DNA of 64,000 nt from Strobilurus pachycystidiatus. Taxonomy: Eukaryota; Basidiomycota; Agaricomycetes; Agaricales; Physalacriaceae. This document shows positions 11,408 through 23,541 of the stretch, piece by piece. Numbering within the stretch: the first letter of the stretch is position 1; each line of letters begins with the position of its first letter. The stretch is taken from positions 186,001 through 250,000 of the forward strand of contig JAHLMK010000008.1 of assembly GCA_019915135.1 (NCBI GenBank), written 5' to 3'. Position numbers and translations under genes: made by a program. The notes below the pieces were generated by a model that saw only the letters and a list, made by a program, of their open reading frames with translations, did no database searches and was not told the origin of the DNA.

Positions 11408-13563
11408 ATGCTGTCCCGCCACATTCTCCTCCTGCTCGCGCCGCTGCTTGCGCTCGCCCAGGACGGCTCGCTCGACGGACCAACCAGCAGCAGCGAGGCT
11501 GCAGGATACTCTTGCGATGCATCCAAGTGCCAACTACCAGATTGCAATTGTGCGAGCATAGATCCACCAGGCGGCTTGTCGCCAGTGAGTGCTTGCTCAT
11601 TATCCGCCTGGTCCTCTTTTTTTCGCATGCCGTTTGTTCCCTTACTTCCGTGACATTCTGGCCATCATTATCCGGACAGTCGCCACCGTACCTGGCGTTG
11701 CTGATGAGGCCGGCGCAATCCATCAGCATCTTTTGACGCTCAGACCCGACCGGGCTCCACATCTGCGCCTTTGTCGGAGGTCTTGCCCGCTCGCGACATC
11801 GTTTTGGAATTACCTCCACCCCCCGAGCTTAATCATTATGCATTACCTTCCAGCAAGAATACTCATATTTCTATTCTAGTCTGACGTGCCAATGTTCATT
11901 GTGTTTACCGCGGACGACGCCGTTCAATCCTACACCCTCAACGCCGTCAATCAATTCCTCGCTAAACGCAAAAATCCGAACGGATGCCAGCCCAAGATGA
12001 CCTACTTCACGTCCTTGGACTACACGAACTATACACTGGTCACAGGTCCGCTGCCACTATTCCATATGTGCTTGACGCTGGTCCTCACGCTCCACATGCA
12101 GACTGGTATGTCGCTGGGAACGAGATCGCAGACCACACGTACGTTGTTCTCCGTTCGGCCGTCTCATGGCGAGTGTGGATTACTGGTTCTAATACGACCG
12201 TCCGTCGCCTTGCAGCATGACTCACCAAGGCGACCCGGAAATTGACGAAATCAACGGTAATCTGATTGCCCTCAATGCGCTCGCTGGGATACCTCTCTCC
12301 TCCATCCAAGGTTTCCGCGCGCCGTACCTCAATTACTCCGTGGACACGCTCAAGCTCCTTGCCAAAGCTGGCTTCACGTACGACTCCAGCGCCGCCGCCT
12401 CGACGCCCGTGACGGAAGACTCGACAGACGCCTTTTGGCCCTACACCCTCGACTATGGCATGGCGAACGACTGCCTCAGCGTGCAAGGGTCGTGCAAAGG
12501 CGAGCCCAAGCTACCTGGGTTCTGGGAGGTGCCCATGTACGCGTTCTTCGACGAGCGCGGTGTTGCGGGCCCGCATCTCATGGACCCGTGGCTGGATGCT
12601 GCCAATGGCGCGGCGAAGGCCAATGATACTGCAACCCTCGAGTACATGAAGAACACGTTCACCGCGCACTACAATGGGAAGAGGCAGCCGATTGGGTTGT
12701 ACACGCACCCGATTCACTTGGCTACGGATTATCCTGGAGTTGATAGCCCGACTTCGACGATCAGGATGATCAACCAGTTCCTGGACTGGGCTCAAGAGCA
12801 ACAGAACGGTTTGTACTGGCCGCACTGTATCTGATGTGCTTGGTACTCAATTTTGTACAGTTTGGATCGTATCAACGGAACAGCTCTTAGCATGGGTTCG
12901 CGACCCAACGCCCATCAGCGACCTGAACAATTTCGGTGGTCTCAAATGCTCTACGCCGCAGGTGGACCAAAAGATCTGTAATGGGATGCCGGATAACGAG
13001 GCGGGGCTTCTCTCGCACTGCGCCTTCTCAGACTTCCCCTTCTTCACTTGCTACGGATGCCCAGAGACGACTCCGACGCCGCAGAATCCCAACCCGAAGC
13101 AAGACACATCAACCGGACAATCGGAGAGGTTTAGGCGTATGTCGGCTTTTTATCACCTACCCTCCATTTCTCCTAATAGTCATTCGATTTCGATCTACAG
13201 TGCCAGGGAACTGCTCCACACCATTCTGGGATCCCGTCCAGGGATCATGTATCTGTACGTCGGACACCTGCGCGTTTGAGGATAACTCAAGGCCGATCGG
13301 GGTGGGTTCCCTTCCTTGTTTTTCTCGTCTTCTTTCTAACCCAAAACTCTTCTCAACAGCCGAACGGAGCGAACCTCACTGGAGGCGGAACGGGCGGTAC
13401 GGATGACACTGCTTCTTCGGCGAGTGCTTCGGCGTCCCAGTTTGTGCCGTTCAACGGGAATGGAGCGGGGTCGCTTCGGGTCGGACGAGGGGTTGTGTCC
13501 GCGATGCTTGTGGGGCTCTTGGGGGCGCTTGTGGGTGCCTTTGGGGTGTTTGTGAGGGCATGA
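11408..13563 (+). CDS. GPI-type polysaccharide (chitin) deacetylase, CE4 family, 458 aa
   Basis: Seven exons: 11408-11584, 11880-12045, 12102-12138, 12216-12808, 12861-13136, 13201-13301 and 13360-13563. The first intron is 295 nt and the others 52-77 nt. Residues 1-17 form a signal peptide. The CE4/NodB motifs are present: FTADDAVQ at 68-75 (Asp71, Asp72), metal-binding HTMTH at 126-130 (built across an exon junction), RAPYL, and the late YTHPIHL. Cys-rich segments and a Ser-rich stretch follow. The end is a hydrophobic tail (SAMLVGLLGALVGAFGVF) typical of a GPI signal. It should remove acetyl groups from chitin or a related polymer in the cell wall or septum. Motif 1 reads T-A-D-D-A where T-F-D-D is usual, so the substrate may differ from classic chitin deacetylases. 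Confidence 0.9.
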
Positions 13564-14195
13564 TCGTCCACCTCGCCCCCACGCACAGCTTCGACGATCT
13601 ATCATGCCAATCTATCTTTGGCCACGGACTGCACAGCCCTTGACTCTGTTCGGATATTCGATGTAATGTTTATGACGGATATTGTCTCATCTTTGGACTT
13701 TATAGCTTTACATACCACGGTCGTTAATCTTACCTCTCGCTCGTTTGTGCTCGCATCTTGTATATAGTTTTAGCTTGATAGCGTGAGGACTTAGCATAGT
13801 TAGATCTTGAGTAATGAAGTTCGGTAGACTTTTATTTGAAGGAGCGAGTAGAGGCACTGGTATAAGTACTGTGGGCTTCCGGGGAAATTGGAGAAGGACA
13901 TCGTAACCAGCTAATTCAGAGCAGGTCCTGTCAAAAAGAGTTCCGGATCGTATGCTAGTCTGCAAACTGCACTAGCGTCGCACATCACTAGTAGAGTATT
14001 GCGCCCGTGATTAATGTTGTAGTGAAACAACCAAAACGGACGGGCTGCTTTGCTCGCTTCGTTCCATCGGCACGACCTTGACTCCCCAAATCGTTCGACT
14101 CCTCGCGCCCAGACATGGTCAGAGATGAGAGATACTGCTCCAGACAACGCGCACAGAAGTGATGCAATGAGTTACATGCTCAATTTCCTTGATAA
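13564..14195. other. Convergent intergenic region
   Basis: 3' flanks of the deacetylase (plus) and the kinase (minus). AT-rich, no gene seen. Confidence 0.5.
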
Positions 14196-15989
14196 TCACT
14201 TGCTAAGCTCTTTCAGCCATTCACAAACCTCATTCGCGGTCAACCGATCTTGAGCCGACATCTCCATGCATCTCATCACCAACTCCCAAACCACGTCTGA
14301 TTCGAGTTCCTCCTTCGACGGTCGTGGTGGGCGCCTCTTCATGAGAGAGACCTCCCTCATGACTGCCGCCTCAGTCCTCAGGTGCGCGTAAGGAGGCTTC
14401 CTAGTGTACAACTAGAGATAAAGCGCTGATCAGAACGTCAGTTGAATCGGGTGATAGTTCGAGCTAGACACCTCAATAATTGTACATCCCAATGAATACA
14501 CATCCATGGCTGAAACCGTCCCCACATTGAACAACGAAAGATCCATGAGTTCAGGCGGGAGCCAGCGCAATGCTCCTCGAAGTCCCATATATGAGCTTGC
14601 CAGAGTGCGCGATGCGATGATGTAACTCAGGCCGAAGTCAGCCAAGCAACAGCGATGCTCTTCCGTGACAAGTACGTTGGCCTGTAGACCGATCGCGTCA
14701 GGAAGAGTATGACTTATTTGGAGACTTACACTTCGCAAATCGCCATGGATAACCTGTGGGTCGAGATCGTGTAGATATCTCAGGCCTTCTGCTATTTCAA
14801 GAATCTGAAAGCCATTTTGAGCTATTATCTGCTCGCGACTCTCACTTGGCCGTACCGAGCGAAGAATATCATGCCCAGGGTGTGTCTCCAAGAAGGAGAG
14901 GATGTTTCCGTTTGGCATCCAAGGCGATATGAGACAGAAGCTTGGGGCAAAAAGGTCGTCATTCACCCCGAGGAATGGTAGAATGTTGGGATGCTTCAAC
15001 TGTTTCCACACAAGAGCTTCCTTGCAGCAGTCCTGTCAAAGCTTGTTCATAAGACGAAAATCAAAGGGGAGCTAGTGACTGTACTTCGATAAGTTCATCC
15101 TTTGCGGTCTCAGTGAGAAAGTACCGTAGGACCTTCAAGCAAACCGTCTGAGAGCCCAAGGTACCTTTCCAAATGTCCTACGTATGATATAGCACGGATA
15201 TGAGTCCGAGAGAGCCATGCTGCCTACAGAGAAACCTCCACCCGTGACGCTGTGACTCCCCAGCTTCTGTACCTCGTAGCAGAAGAACGAGGGAGGCATG
15301 ACCTTGTGGCGCTGATTCAGGCTGCGCAAACACTTGATACATTTCTTTCGATACTCGTCTCCTAGCTCGCGCGATCCAGCGTCCAATTCCTGGCAAGCCA
15401 CTGTGCATAAGACAAGATATGAAGAAAAAGGTAAACGTACTTTTTGCAAAATATCCATGACATGTTGTGCCATCTCTCTCGGAGTGTGAATAATCGCCTT
15501 CCAGGGTGTATCTCCGCGCAACATGTCTCTAATTCTTGCAGTGTCCGAGACTTTGGTTCTGCCTGCACATCAGCCTCATCAGCGCTATATCCGCAAAGGG
15601 ATGGAAGATGCTTACCCCTCCCGAGCCTATCCTCATCGTAGTAGATTTTAGACTGATCATTCCTTGTCAGCTCGCAGCAAAGCTTCGACTTTGCCGTTGC
15701 TCACCATGCCCATGAAAGAACGCGGCCCTTTCATGGTGAGTCCAAGAATTGGCCTGTGTTCGTAGAGACGGCGGGGAGGTCCCGGTTGACTTTTACCCGC
15801 TAGGAGGAGGTGTGCCAGGCGCAAGTCCGAGTCAGTCAGCGACGGCGGCAGGGCGGTGGGCGGGATGGGAGGCAAGACTAAGCTCTTATCGCTTTCCAGT
15901 GGTTGCAATTGGGCTAAAGCATCTATCAGTCGAGGAAGAGTAGGACGTGGGGGGGAGGGGGGAGCCGGAACATTGTCAGACTGGCTCAT
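14196..15989 (-). CDS. TKL-like protein kinase, 458 aa
   Basis: Nine exons: 15705-15989, 15616-15652, 15441-15562, 15228-15389, 15085-15177, 14856-15032, 14730-14804, 14472-14681 and 14196-14411. Introns are 48-60 nt and all phases close. A Pro-rich N-terminus of about 95 residues and a helical segment precede the kinase domain, about 190-455. Landmarks are the glycine loop GGGFS (198-202), Lys217 in VCLKVLR, catalytic HGDLRSAN with Asp314, DFG at 332-334, and the WLPPEL APE-like block. HGDLR replaces HRDLK, so this is a non-RD kinase as in many mushroom TKL-like kinases. Fungal TKL members usually phosphorylate Ser/Thr. No membrane segment or partner domain is seen. Predicted active; pathway unknown. 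Confidence 0.87.
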
Positions 15990-16930
15990 AGCGAGCTGAG
16001 TCACGGGCAGGCTGTCCCCAGACAAGACCAGGGAAACGAGCGGAAAGCAATGGCCCAGGGACAGAACTCGAGGAAGGCAACAGGCCGACTTGTTGTGGAG
16101 AAGGTAGAGATCGACTATGATTGGCCGATGGTGGTGAATTGTATCATTGACACAGCAGCTGTAGCAGCTGTATGACTGCTTGACGTTTACTGGCGTGACT
16201 GTGGGCACGGATACCCACCTACCCAGAGTTAAGCCTCTATCCCATGAACCGTCCCACGGCACGAACGTGAGCCACGAGTAGATTGAACACTGCGCGCTGT
16301 TAAACTTCGAATCCTCTGTGTCCGGTCTGTATACTGAGCTATGAGCGCAGGTGGTGATAGTATGACTTTCTCTGCCCGTTCTACTTATCTCCCGCAATCC
16401 CGCGACCACGTCCCAACTTGAGCAAAGTCAAACTTGGCCAGGATGGATCAAACAAGATCCCTCATCATAGAGCTAGCTGACTGTCCTTCTTCGTCTGATC
16501 GCCTTCGTGTCTTTCACCTGACCTGGCAGGTACAACTGGTTTCATTTTCGATAGAGCCCATTCTTCAGAGAATCGAACGACTTTGGTCACTTTCGACATC
16601 GCTGTCCACCTGCCTACGCTCCCTGAAGTCCTTCGCAAGTCTCCGAGTCCAACCGTGTGGTGTAGCTTGCCGCCGGAGACCGAAGTCTTGCCAGAACCTG
16701 ATAAAAAGAGGTCATCAGATGTGTCAATGAGAATGAAGGAACAAATGACGGACCAGTCCCAACTTGAACGCTTACAACGACAGCCGGTCGTGTCATTAAA
16801 CGTGTCTCTGGTGCGATGTACGGATGTCTGTCTAGTAGTAGTAATAGAATAAGTACATGGTGAATATACGATGATATACATACAACATGATTGATACATG
16901 TAGTGAACTGCTGTCCATTGTCACGGTCGT
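15990..16930. other. Intergenic, no gene recognised
   Basis: A minus-strand frame is open upstream of the kinase start but contains no ATG. The rest shows only short unsupported frames. Confidence 0.45.
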
Positions 16931-18606
16931 CTACTCCCCAATGCCAATCAAACCCATGCCCACCACGCCCGCTAGCAGACTACCCAGCGCAAGGGCCTTC
17001 CTCTTCCCCGTAGCGTGTTCATGTTCTTCATTCGGATCCCCCCCATGCCCATGCCCGTGTCCCTCCCCCTGCAAGTTCCCAAACACGAAATCACCCGCCA
17101 GCATCTCGACGGTGGCAGCGTAGATGAGCATGCCCGCCGAAATGGCGCTCATCAGTCCCTGCGTCAGCCCCATCCGCGCCGGGGCGGTGCTCTTGAAGAG
17201 TACCAAGCCCAGTCCCATGCCGAACGGAGTCGTCAAGGCGAACAGCGAGGAAAGAGTGGGTGCGAGCCAAGCCCGGGAGCGGTTGGGCGCCTCAGGGAGT
17301 GCGGCAATGCGGATACCGAGACTGAGACCTTCAAATAGCTGATGGAAACAGATCGCGGTGGCGAGGGACGTGAACTCCGCGCCGTGAGTGATGGCGAGGG
17401 TCAGGCCAATAACGAGCGAGTGGATCATGATGCCGAGCTGGAGGACGAGGATCCCGACGACTTGGCGTTTCCGACCGAGCGTGTGTTCTGGTACGCCAGC
17501 CTCCTCGGCATCGCCATCGCAGTTATCATCCGCGTTGCCAAGCCTTTTGAGGTTTTTGGGGTTGGGATTGGACTGATTCGCAGGGCAGACGCAGACGCAG
17601 ACGCAGCCGCCCCGGCCAGTCCCGCCGATGAGCTGGTACGCGCCGCTGGAGACGTGGTAGTTGAGGTCGTTGATGATGTAGAAGGACTCGCTGCTGCGCG
17701 AGTGGCGCGGAGAGTTGAGGAGCAGAGAGGAAAGTGGGTGCGGCGTTGGGTGTGGCGTTGACGGCGGATGGGGCGTGTGGGTGTGGGTGGATATGGTGGG
17801 AGAAGGCGGGTGTGGCGTAAAGGGGGGCAAGGAGACTTGACGTGTATGTGTGTCGGCAGGACGTAGGTTGGAGTGTGTATGTGGTTCGTAGTTTGAGTGG
17901 GAATGTGTTCCGTGGAGAGAATGTTGGCGTGGCGGTAGATGCGGACGTGGGTGTGCCTCCGTAAGAAGCGGCGTCACTTCGTTAGGTAATGTCGCTGGTG
18001 TCGGTTCAGGCGACGCTGGCTCTGCATGCAAGTGGTCGACATAGGACATCGAGGTGTCTGTTCGGTGTTATAAGGAAAAGCGTGATGAAAGACGTGGATG
18101 CGTACATTCGATGACGAATATGAACAGCAGGCTGCTCAATCTTGACAGGACATCAGTCTCATATGCTTTGCGAGCGACTCGGACGGACGCACATTATGAA
18201 ACCGCATTGCTGCCCAACAGTGGGGCCATACTCGTCCCGTACAGCAGCGCTCGTCAGCGCCTCGAATGAGTCCTGCAATAGATGGCAGAATGCCGTGGAC
18301 AGTATCACACCTGAAAATCCTTTTCTTCAGTACCACACGAGGCAACGGCACACACAAACGCACCCGTCCCGAAATGTTTGCCGATGAAAAACACCACTCT
18401 TGGTATAGGCAAGATCGTCGTTCTCTTGCTCAGTCCTGGAAAGGACACCGCTACAAGCACATCGCTGTTAAAAACTGCCGCCACAGCGAGCATCGAGACG
18501 CACCAATCAAAGACAGGACGAAGATGACGCCCATAACCGCCCATCGTCGACTGGAAATCAATATCTCATCCGCCGCTATGGTCGTTAGTGATTGTGGTAG
18601 GCGCAT
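16931..18606 (-). CDS. ZIP-family zinc/iron transporter, 484 aa
   Basis: Five exons: 18504-18606, 18364-18435, 18193-18310, 18106-18140 and 16931-18057. The four small 5' exons supply helices 1-3 and all phases agree. Visible: helix 1 (VMGVIFVLSLIG), the conserved helix 2 region FFIGKHFGTGVILSTAFCHLLQ, helix 3 (SLLFIFVIEY), and a long His-rich cytoplasmic loop of about 180 residues (HSLHGTHSHS, THTHTPH). The ZIP core follows, HSLVIGLTLAITHG and CFHQLFEGLSLGIRI, with the helix 4-5 His residues that form the metal path. A second His cluster (GHGHGHGGD) precedes the last helix. It should import Zn2+ (or Fe2+/Mn2+) across the plasma membrane or out of an organelle. The big exon alone has no helices 1-3, so a single-exon call would be wrong. 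Confidence 0.92.
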
Positions 18607-19226
18607 TGTGGTCGTGGAGGAGGGAAGGAGAGGTCTCCAAAGGACGGAAGATTACATAGCAGTCCATCACCGGCGCTCATGGGGACCCTCCCAGTTATGA
18701 TCACTGATCAAACAGCGGCCAATCAAAACGGTGCTCTGCGTAAGCTGGCGGCTGTCCATGTAACGATTTCATGGGGCGAGTTTTTACGGTGTACGCTACG
18801 TGCACATGTGTGGCGAAGATATGAAGAGGACGCCCAGAGTGAATATCAGGAGCTCAGTAGCGTAGATGTGCGAAGCGGTACTAAGGCGCTGCACACGCCT
18901 ACGTATATCGCTGTCTCAGCGTCTGTGCTGCAGCTGCAGAATAGAATGTAAGCAACTTGGATCGGTAGCTGGCCCGTCCGCCGTCTGCCGCACCAGGTAG
19001 CCTCAAGTGACACTCTAGGCTTCTAGGTCGTTCAACCGCGGGAGATGAACCAATGGTCGGCGGCGACAAGCTCCCGTGTAGAGCAACATTTGTTTGACAA
19101 GTCCAGTATGCTTGTTGTCTTGTTCAGAAGCACAAAAGCACTCCGACGAATGTCACGAATCGTGCAAGTATGAGGGTGATCGGCACCCGGCCCGGCATCC
19201 GCTCCCTGCCTTGTTCCGTCACCACC
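18607..19226. other. Divergent promoter region
   Basis: About 0.6 kb between the ZIP transporter and the CstF-64-like gene. I specifically looked here for an RRM-encoding exon and found none. Confidence 0.55.
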
Positions 19227-20130
19227 ATGGCTGAACCAGGGGCACAGACGGACCAATTCCTCGACTTGCTCGTCCAGCTTAAGGTGCGTTCTGCCCAGGC
19301 TCTGACAAAGGCCAGTATGTTGACTCGCGGATATCTTTTTCCAGAAAACGACGCCCACAGCAGCAAAGTCTATATTGAATAGCCAGCCACAGATCGCGTA
19401 TGGGCTCATCAAGCTGTTGGTTGAGATGGGCGCGGTCAACGTCGAAGTCTTCCAGGCGCGCTTGATTCTGCACTCCTCCTATGCTCCTTGCGCTGATGAT
19501 ATCGTTGTAGCGAACGCTAGCGCAGTACGCACAGACTCAACAAGTGGCAGCACAAACACCAGCACCGGCCGTGGCGCCGCCCCAGGCATCGATGTACAAC
19601 CAACAGGCACCAGCATATCCGTCTCAACCAGGATATCCAGGATACCAGGCTCAACCAGCTTACCCGGCCCAGCAGGGATACCCGCCGCCAGCACAGCAAG
19701 CATACGCGCCCCAGCAGCAAGCATACCCTCAGTCGCAACCAGCCTACCCTCCCCAGGCACAGGCACAGCCACCGCCGCGCATGAACCCGATGCTGGCGAG
19801 TCTGCCAGAGGCGCAGAGGGTGCGTCGTCCTCCCTTCCCACAACGCTCGCCCCCCCCCTCCTCCTCCTCCTCCTCCTCCTCCTCCCCCTCCTTGTCTCTC
19901 CCCTCCCCACTCCCCCCCCCCCCTCCCCCCGCCTCGCCTTCCTCAACCTGATCTCACTCTTCTTACGCCGCAGACCATGATCCTACATGTGCTTGCCATG
20001 ACCCCGGAGCAGATCAACGCCATGCCGCCCACGGAAAGGGCGAGCATCATGCAGCTGGTACGGTTTCTCTTCTTCCTCTCCAACTCGTGATTCTGAGACA
20101 TGTTCTTTTCAGAGGACGACGTTTGGGTGA
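19227..20130 (+). CDS. RRM-less CstF-64/Rna15-like protein: hinge plus C-terminal domain, 192 aa
   Basis: Five exons: 19227-19283, 19345-19455, 19511-19819, 19974-20057 and 20113-20130. The ATG is in a strong CACCATGG context. Residues about 5-55 match the CSTF2 hinge (FLDLLVQL, NSQPQIAYGLIKLLVEMGAVNVEVFQ). A Pro/Gln/Tyr-rich linker follows (AYPSQPGYPGYQ-type repeats). The end matches the CSTF2 C-terminal domain (MILHVLAMTPEQINAMP, ERASIMQL). The N-terminal RRM of CstF-64/Rna15 is absent. In the known factor the hinge binds CstF-77 or symplekin and the C-terminal domain binds Pcf11, so this protein should join the 3'-end cleavage machinery without contacting RNA itself. The intron after VFQ starts with GC, not GT. 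Confidence 0.82.
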
Positions 20131-21814
20131 GAGGGATAAGGAACGAAGAAACGTTTTACGGACAGGGTCAGATGGAACCACCGGCTACGCTATGCCAGGA
20201 GGGAAACCACGCAACGCAACAGGGGACGAAGTTTGCTGACAGTGACTATACATACGCCGCTTCGTATGCATCCCACTACCCGTTTGCGTCGAGGTCTATG
20301 TGCACTATGGGAATAAGGAATTGCGACGTCATGCCTTAGACTAGGGAATCTATACTCTCTGAATCTATTGGGACGTTTTTTCTCGGCAACAGCTTCTGAG
20401 TACATTCAGTCAGAGCTTCGGCTCTTGGCGGTGGGTTAATCAATTGCTTGCATCAGTTCTTCCTTGGTCGGTCAAGGCACTATAGATGTGGTCTTCCTCG
20501 TATGGTGTGTGTGGTCACTGTAATTTCGATGCGAACGTGATCTTCCTGGTAAGGGCGAGTCTCCGTTCACGCGATGTCGCGCGACGACTCTCATGCATAG
20601 AGTGCCTCCATACGAGGGCGTCTTCCATCCCCTCAAAAAAATATGTGTTGATGGGGATTGCTATCGAGTCTGCTGCTCAACGCGTTATAGCCGCTGCGTG
20701 CATCTCATTCAAAGATGCTCCCAAACTCGGAAATCTCATCTAGCTGTGTCTCCATCGTCAGAACCACAGTCAGTATCAACGTCACTCAACCTTTTCTTTT
20801 CTTCTATCGCCACAATCAAAGTTCGGATTCCGAATCGACGGTGCCTTCCCGCATGCATGTCGTAGTAGTCATAAGACGCAGTATATGTTTTTTCTTTGCG
20901 CTTCGCTATACTTATCAACCTTTTCCGCGGGCCACCATGTGTCGTCTCGAAATTCCCAGCTTTCTACTCTAGAGGCCAGATCCTTGGGTCCCTCGTGTTG
21001 GTGTCTTCGACTCAAGCTCCAAGCTTCAATATCAATCTTTCCGGCCGATTTGGACGTGATTACATCTCTTCTGACTGACTTTGAATCTCGCTATACAACA
21101 AGGACAGGGAGTCCATCGGCGTGTTCCAGCTCTGGCCTACAGTTACGAGTCCGCATTAGCGATCCGTGTGATCCTGCATGTACTTCAGTATGAAGTGGGG
21201 TGCGACTCTCGACATCGCGTGAATGGAGCTGAACACTCCTCAGATGTACTGAGGGATCTTGCTCTATATCAAAAGCCTAGATCGCTCAGATGCGGATTTG
21301 CGATACTCTTTTCCCTGTCCGCTTCCGCTCTACACTAACAAGAAGTCAGTCTACCTTCGCCTCGGGAACAGCACCAGCGCCACACGACCTCATGCGTTAC
21401 GCGAGCACAAATAGACCTTGCTTTCACCCACCAATGGACTTTGGACGGAAAGAACATGACAGTAACTTTGTATTCACACACAACTAATCAGGATAGATTC
21501 GAATAACTTAGATAAAACTCTATAGATGTCAATGTATATATGCATGTTGTTACAGATTGCACAGAGGCGGCGGTATATAATGTCCATTTCGTGCTTTTTC
21601 GTGAGGTGTATTGGGGGTGGGGGAAGTGGAGGTATATGTCAAGGGGAAAAAATGCGGAGTATAGATGAATGATAAAATCGAATCGAAAAAAAACACAGCA
21701 GAGCACAGAAACCACAGTCGTACACACAAAAACCCGATGATACACGCGAAGAAATAAAGATAGACCCGTTGAGGGGGTGGAACCAAGATATGTTGGCTGG
21801 GGGTGGGGGCGGAA
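20131..21814. other. Convergent intergenic region
   Basis: 1.7 kb between the ends of the CstF-64-like gene (plus) and the PP1 regulatory subunit gene (minus). Only short frames, no motifs. Confidence 0.5.
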
Positions 21815-23541
21815 TCAAGCGCCGACCCCGCCCACAAAGCACCACTTTTGGACAAAAGCCTTGTAAAGGTCGTCTGACGAGGACGGCGGAGACGGGGATG
21901 GGGATAGGCGTGGCGGTGACCTGCGTGGCGGGCTCTGAGGCGGAGAGTTGGACAGCATGGAGAAGGGCGCCGGGAGCGACGCGGGCACTTCCTTCTTCGT
22001 CGCTGGCGCCTCTCTCCTCGGCCTCTCAAGCACGGGACTCGGGACCTCGTCGTCGTGTTCGGAATCAGAATCGTCACTGCAGAGGGCTGGGGTGGATGGC
22101 GATTCGAGTTGGACGTTGACCGCCAATGGAGAGGAGGCTTTGGTGACCGGTGGTGAGTGCGCGGGCGGGCTGGGAGGTGCGTAGTTGCGGAGTGTTAGCC
22201 CGCGCAATCGTCTTTCAAACGACTCGTTGGAGCTGGCACGCATGTGCGCCGAGGGGGTCGGCGGGGTCATCGGCGGGGACATGGGCGGCGTGGCAGGCGT
22301 GGAAGTTACCGTTGGTGGTGCCGCGGTCGATTGTGACACAGTTGTCGGGAATGGAACCGTGGACGTGTATGCCGCGCTCGCTGGATTGGAGTCAGCGATT
22401 GAGAAATCAGATCAGATCAAATCGACTCACCCTTCGTAAACTGGACACGATAATTCCTGTGAGAGTTATTGTCCCACCACTCACCGCCTGCGGCCGCGTA
22501 GCGAACGACGAGATACATCGTCCGCGAGGCCAAAGACGGAGCGTAATCCTCCAGACGGATGGTATAGTCAAAGCGGTCCCACGCTTCTGGCACAATCCCT
22601 GCGGCGATATCGCCGACTGTGAGTGGAGAAACGGAGGGGGGGAGGCAAGGGAGGGAAGCGGAGTAGTGGCCCGCGACTTCCGAGGTCGTCTGCCAATCGT
22701 CGAGCGTGAAGCGCACATAGACGTGTTTCTCGAACGAGATGTTGCGGACGAGGAGCGAGCCCTTGAGCGAGAGCTTGTCCAAGCGGATGCTCTCGAGAAT
22801 GACATGGCGAGACGGCGTTGCGCGAGCGGGGACAGGATCACACTGTATAGAATAGGCAGCAGGCGCAGGCGGTGGCGTGATGGGAAATGGAAATCCCTGC
22901 GGAGCCTCGCTTTCCGTCTCTGTGTCCTCCAATGAGAGCAGAGACGCGGGCTTTGCCGAGCGGTTGAATAAGCGGACTGTCTCGAGATGCTGGTCCGGGA
23001 AATGGACGTTCTTTGGTGTGGACACGCTTTCCGCTGGACTGAGGAGTTCCGGCGCGGGTGTGGCAGGCGCTGAACGCGCGCGCAGGTGGAACGGATGGTT
23101 CTGCAGCGAGACGATGTTGGGCGAAGACGAGGAGCCCTTGAGCGAAGACTTGAGTGGCTTTCCATTGCTGAGAAGGATGGGCGAGCTCGAAGTTCGCGTT
23201 GGAGTCGGACGCAGGTGTGGAGGATACTGCAGCCGCGGCGAAGGCAGTGGGGACTGATTGGGGGACGTGCGGGGAAACGGCACCGGATTAGTGTTGAGGT
23301 GCAAACGGTATTTTATGGGCGGAACGGGCGTGTCGTCGTCGCTGTCGCTCGAGTTGGAGGCGCTGTTGTCGTTGGGAAAATGGAACTGGGGAGGAGATCG
23401 TTTGGGGAGCGCGCCAAGGGATGCAAAGGCGCCTGGCCCGCGTTCACTAGTGTAGGAGCGCCGGTGGGTGGGACGGCCCGCCGGCGTCGGCGGGGCCATG
23501 ACGGGCGTCGTCGTCGTCGCGGACGGCGTCGAGTAGGGCAT
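21815..23541 (-). CDS. PP1 glycogen-targeting regulatory subunit with CBM21 domain (Gac1-like), 558 aa
   Basis: Two exons, 22431-23541 and 21815-22380, with a 50-nt intron in phase 1. The start is the first ATG; the frame is open further upstream without one. The RVxF-type PP1 docking motif KNVHF is at residues 177-181, followed by the usual spacing to ETVRLF. The CBM21 starch/glycogen-binding domain is at about 265-370 (LLVRNISFEKHVYVRFTLDDW, WDRFDYTIRL, WWDNNSHRNYRV). The second exon adds a Ser/Pro-rich disordered tail. Such proteins bring protein phosphatase 1 to glycogen, where it activates glycogen synthase. The combination of docking motif and carbohydrate domain makes the role clear; the exact orthologue cannot be assigned here. 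Confidence 0.9.

Noticed and set aside
15671..15704. 34-nt intron in the kinase gene
   Set aside because: The same donor with the CAG acceptor at 15653 gives a normal 52-nt intron, keeps phase and removes the need for an ultrashort intron.
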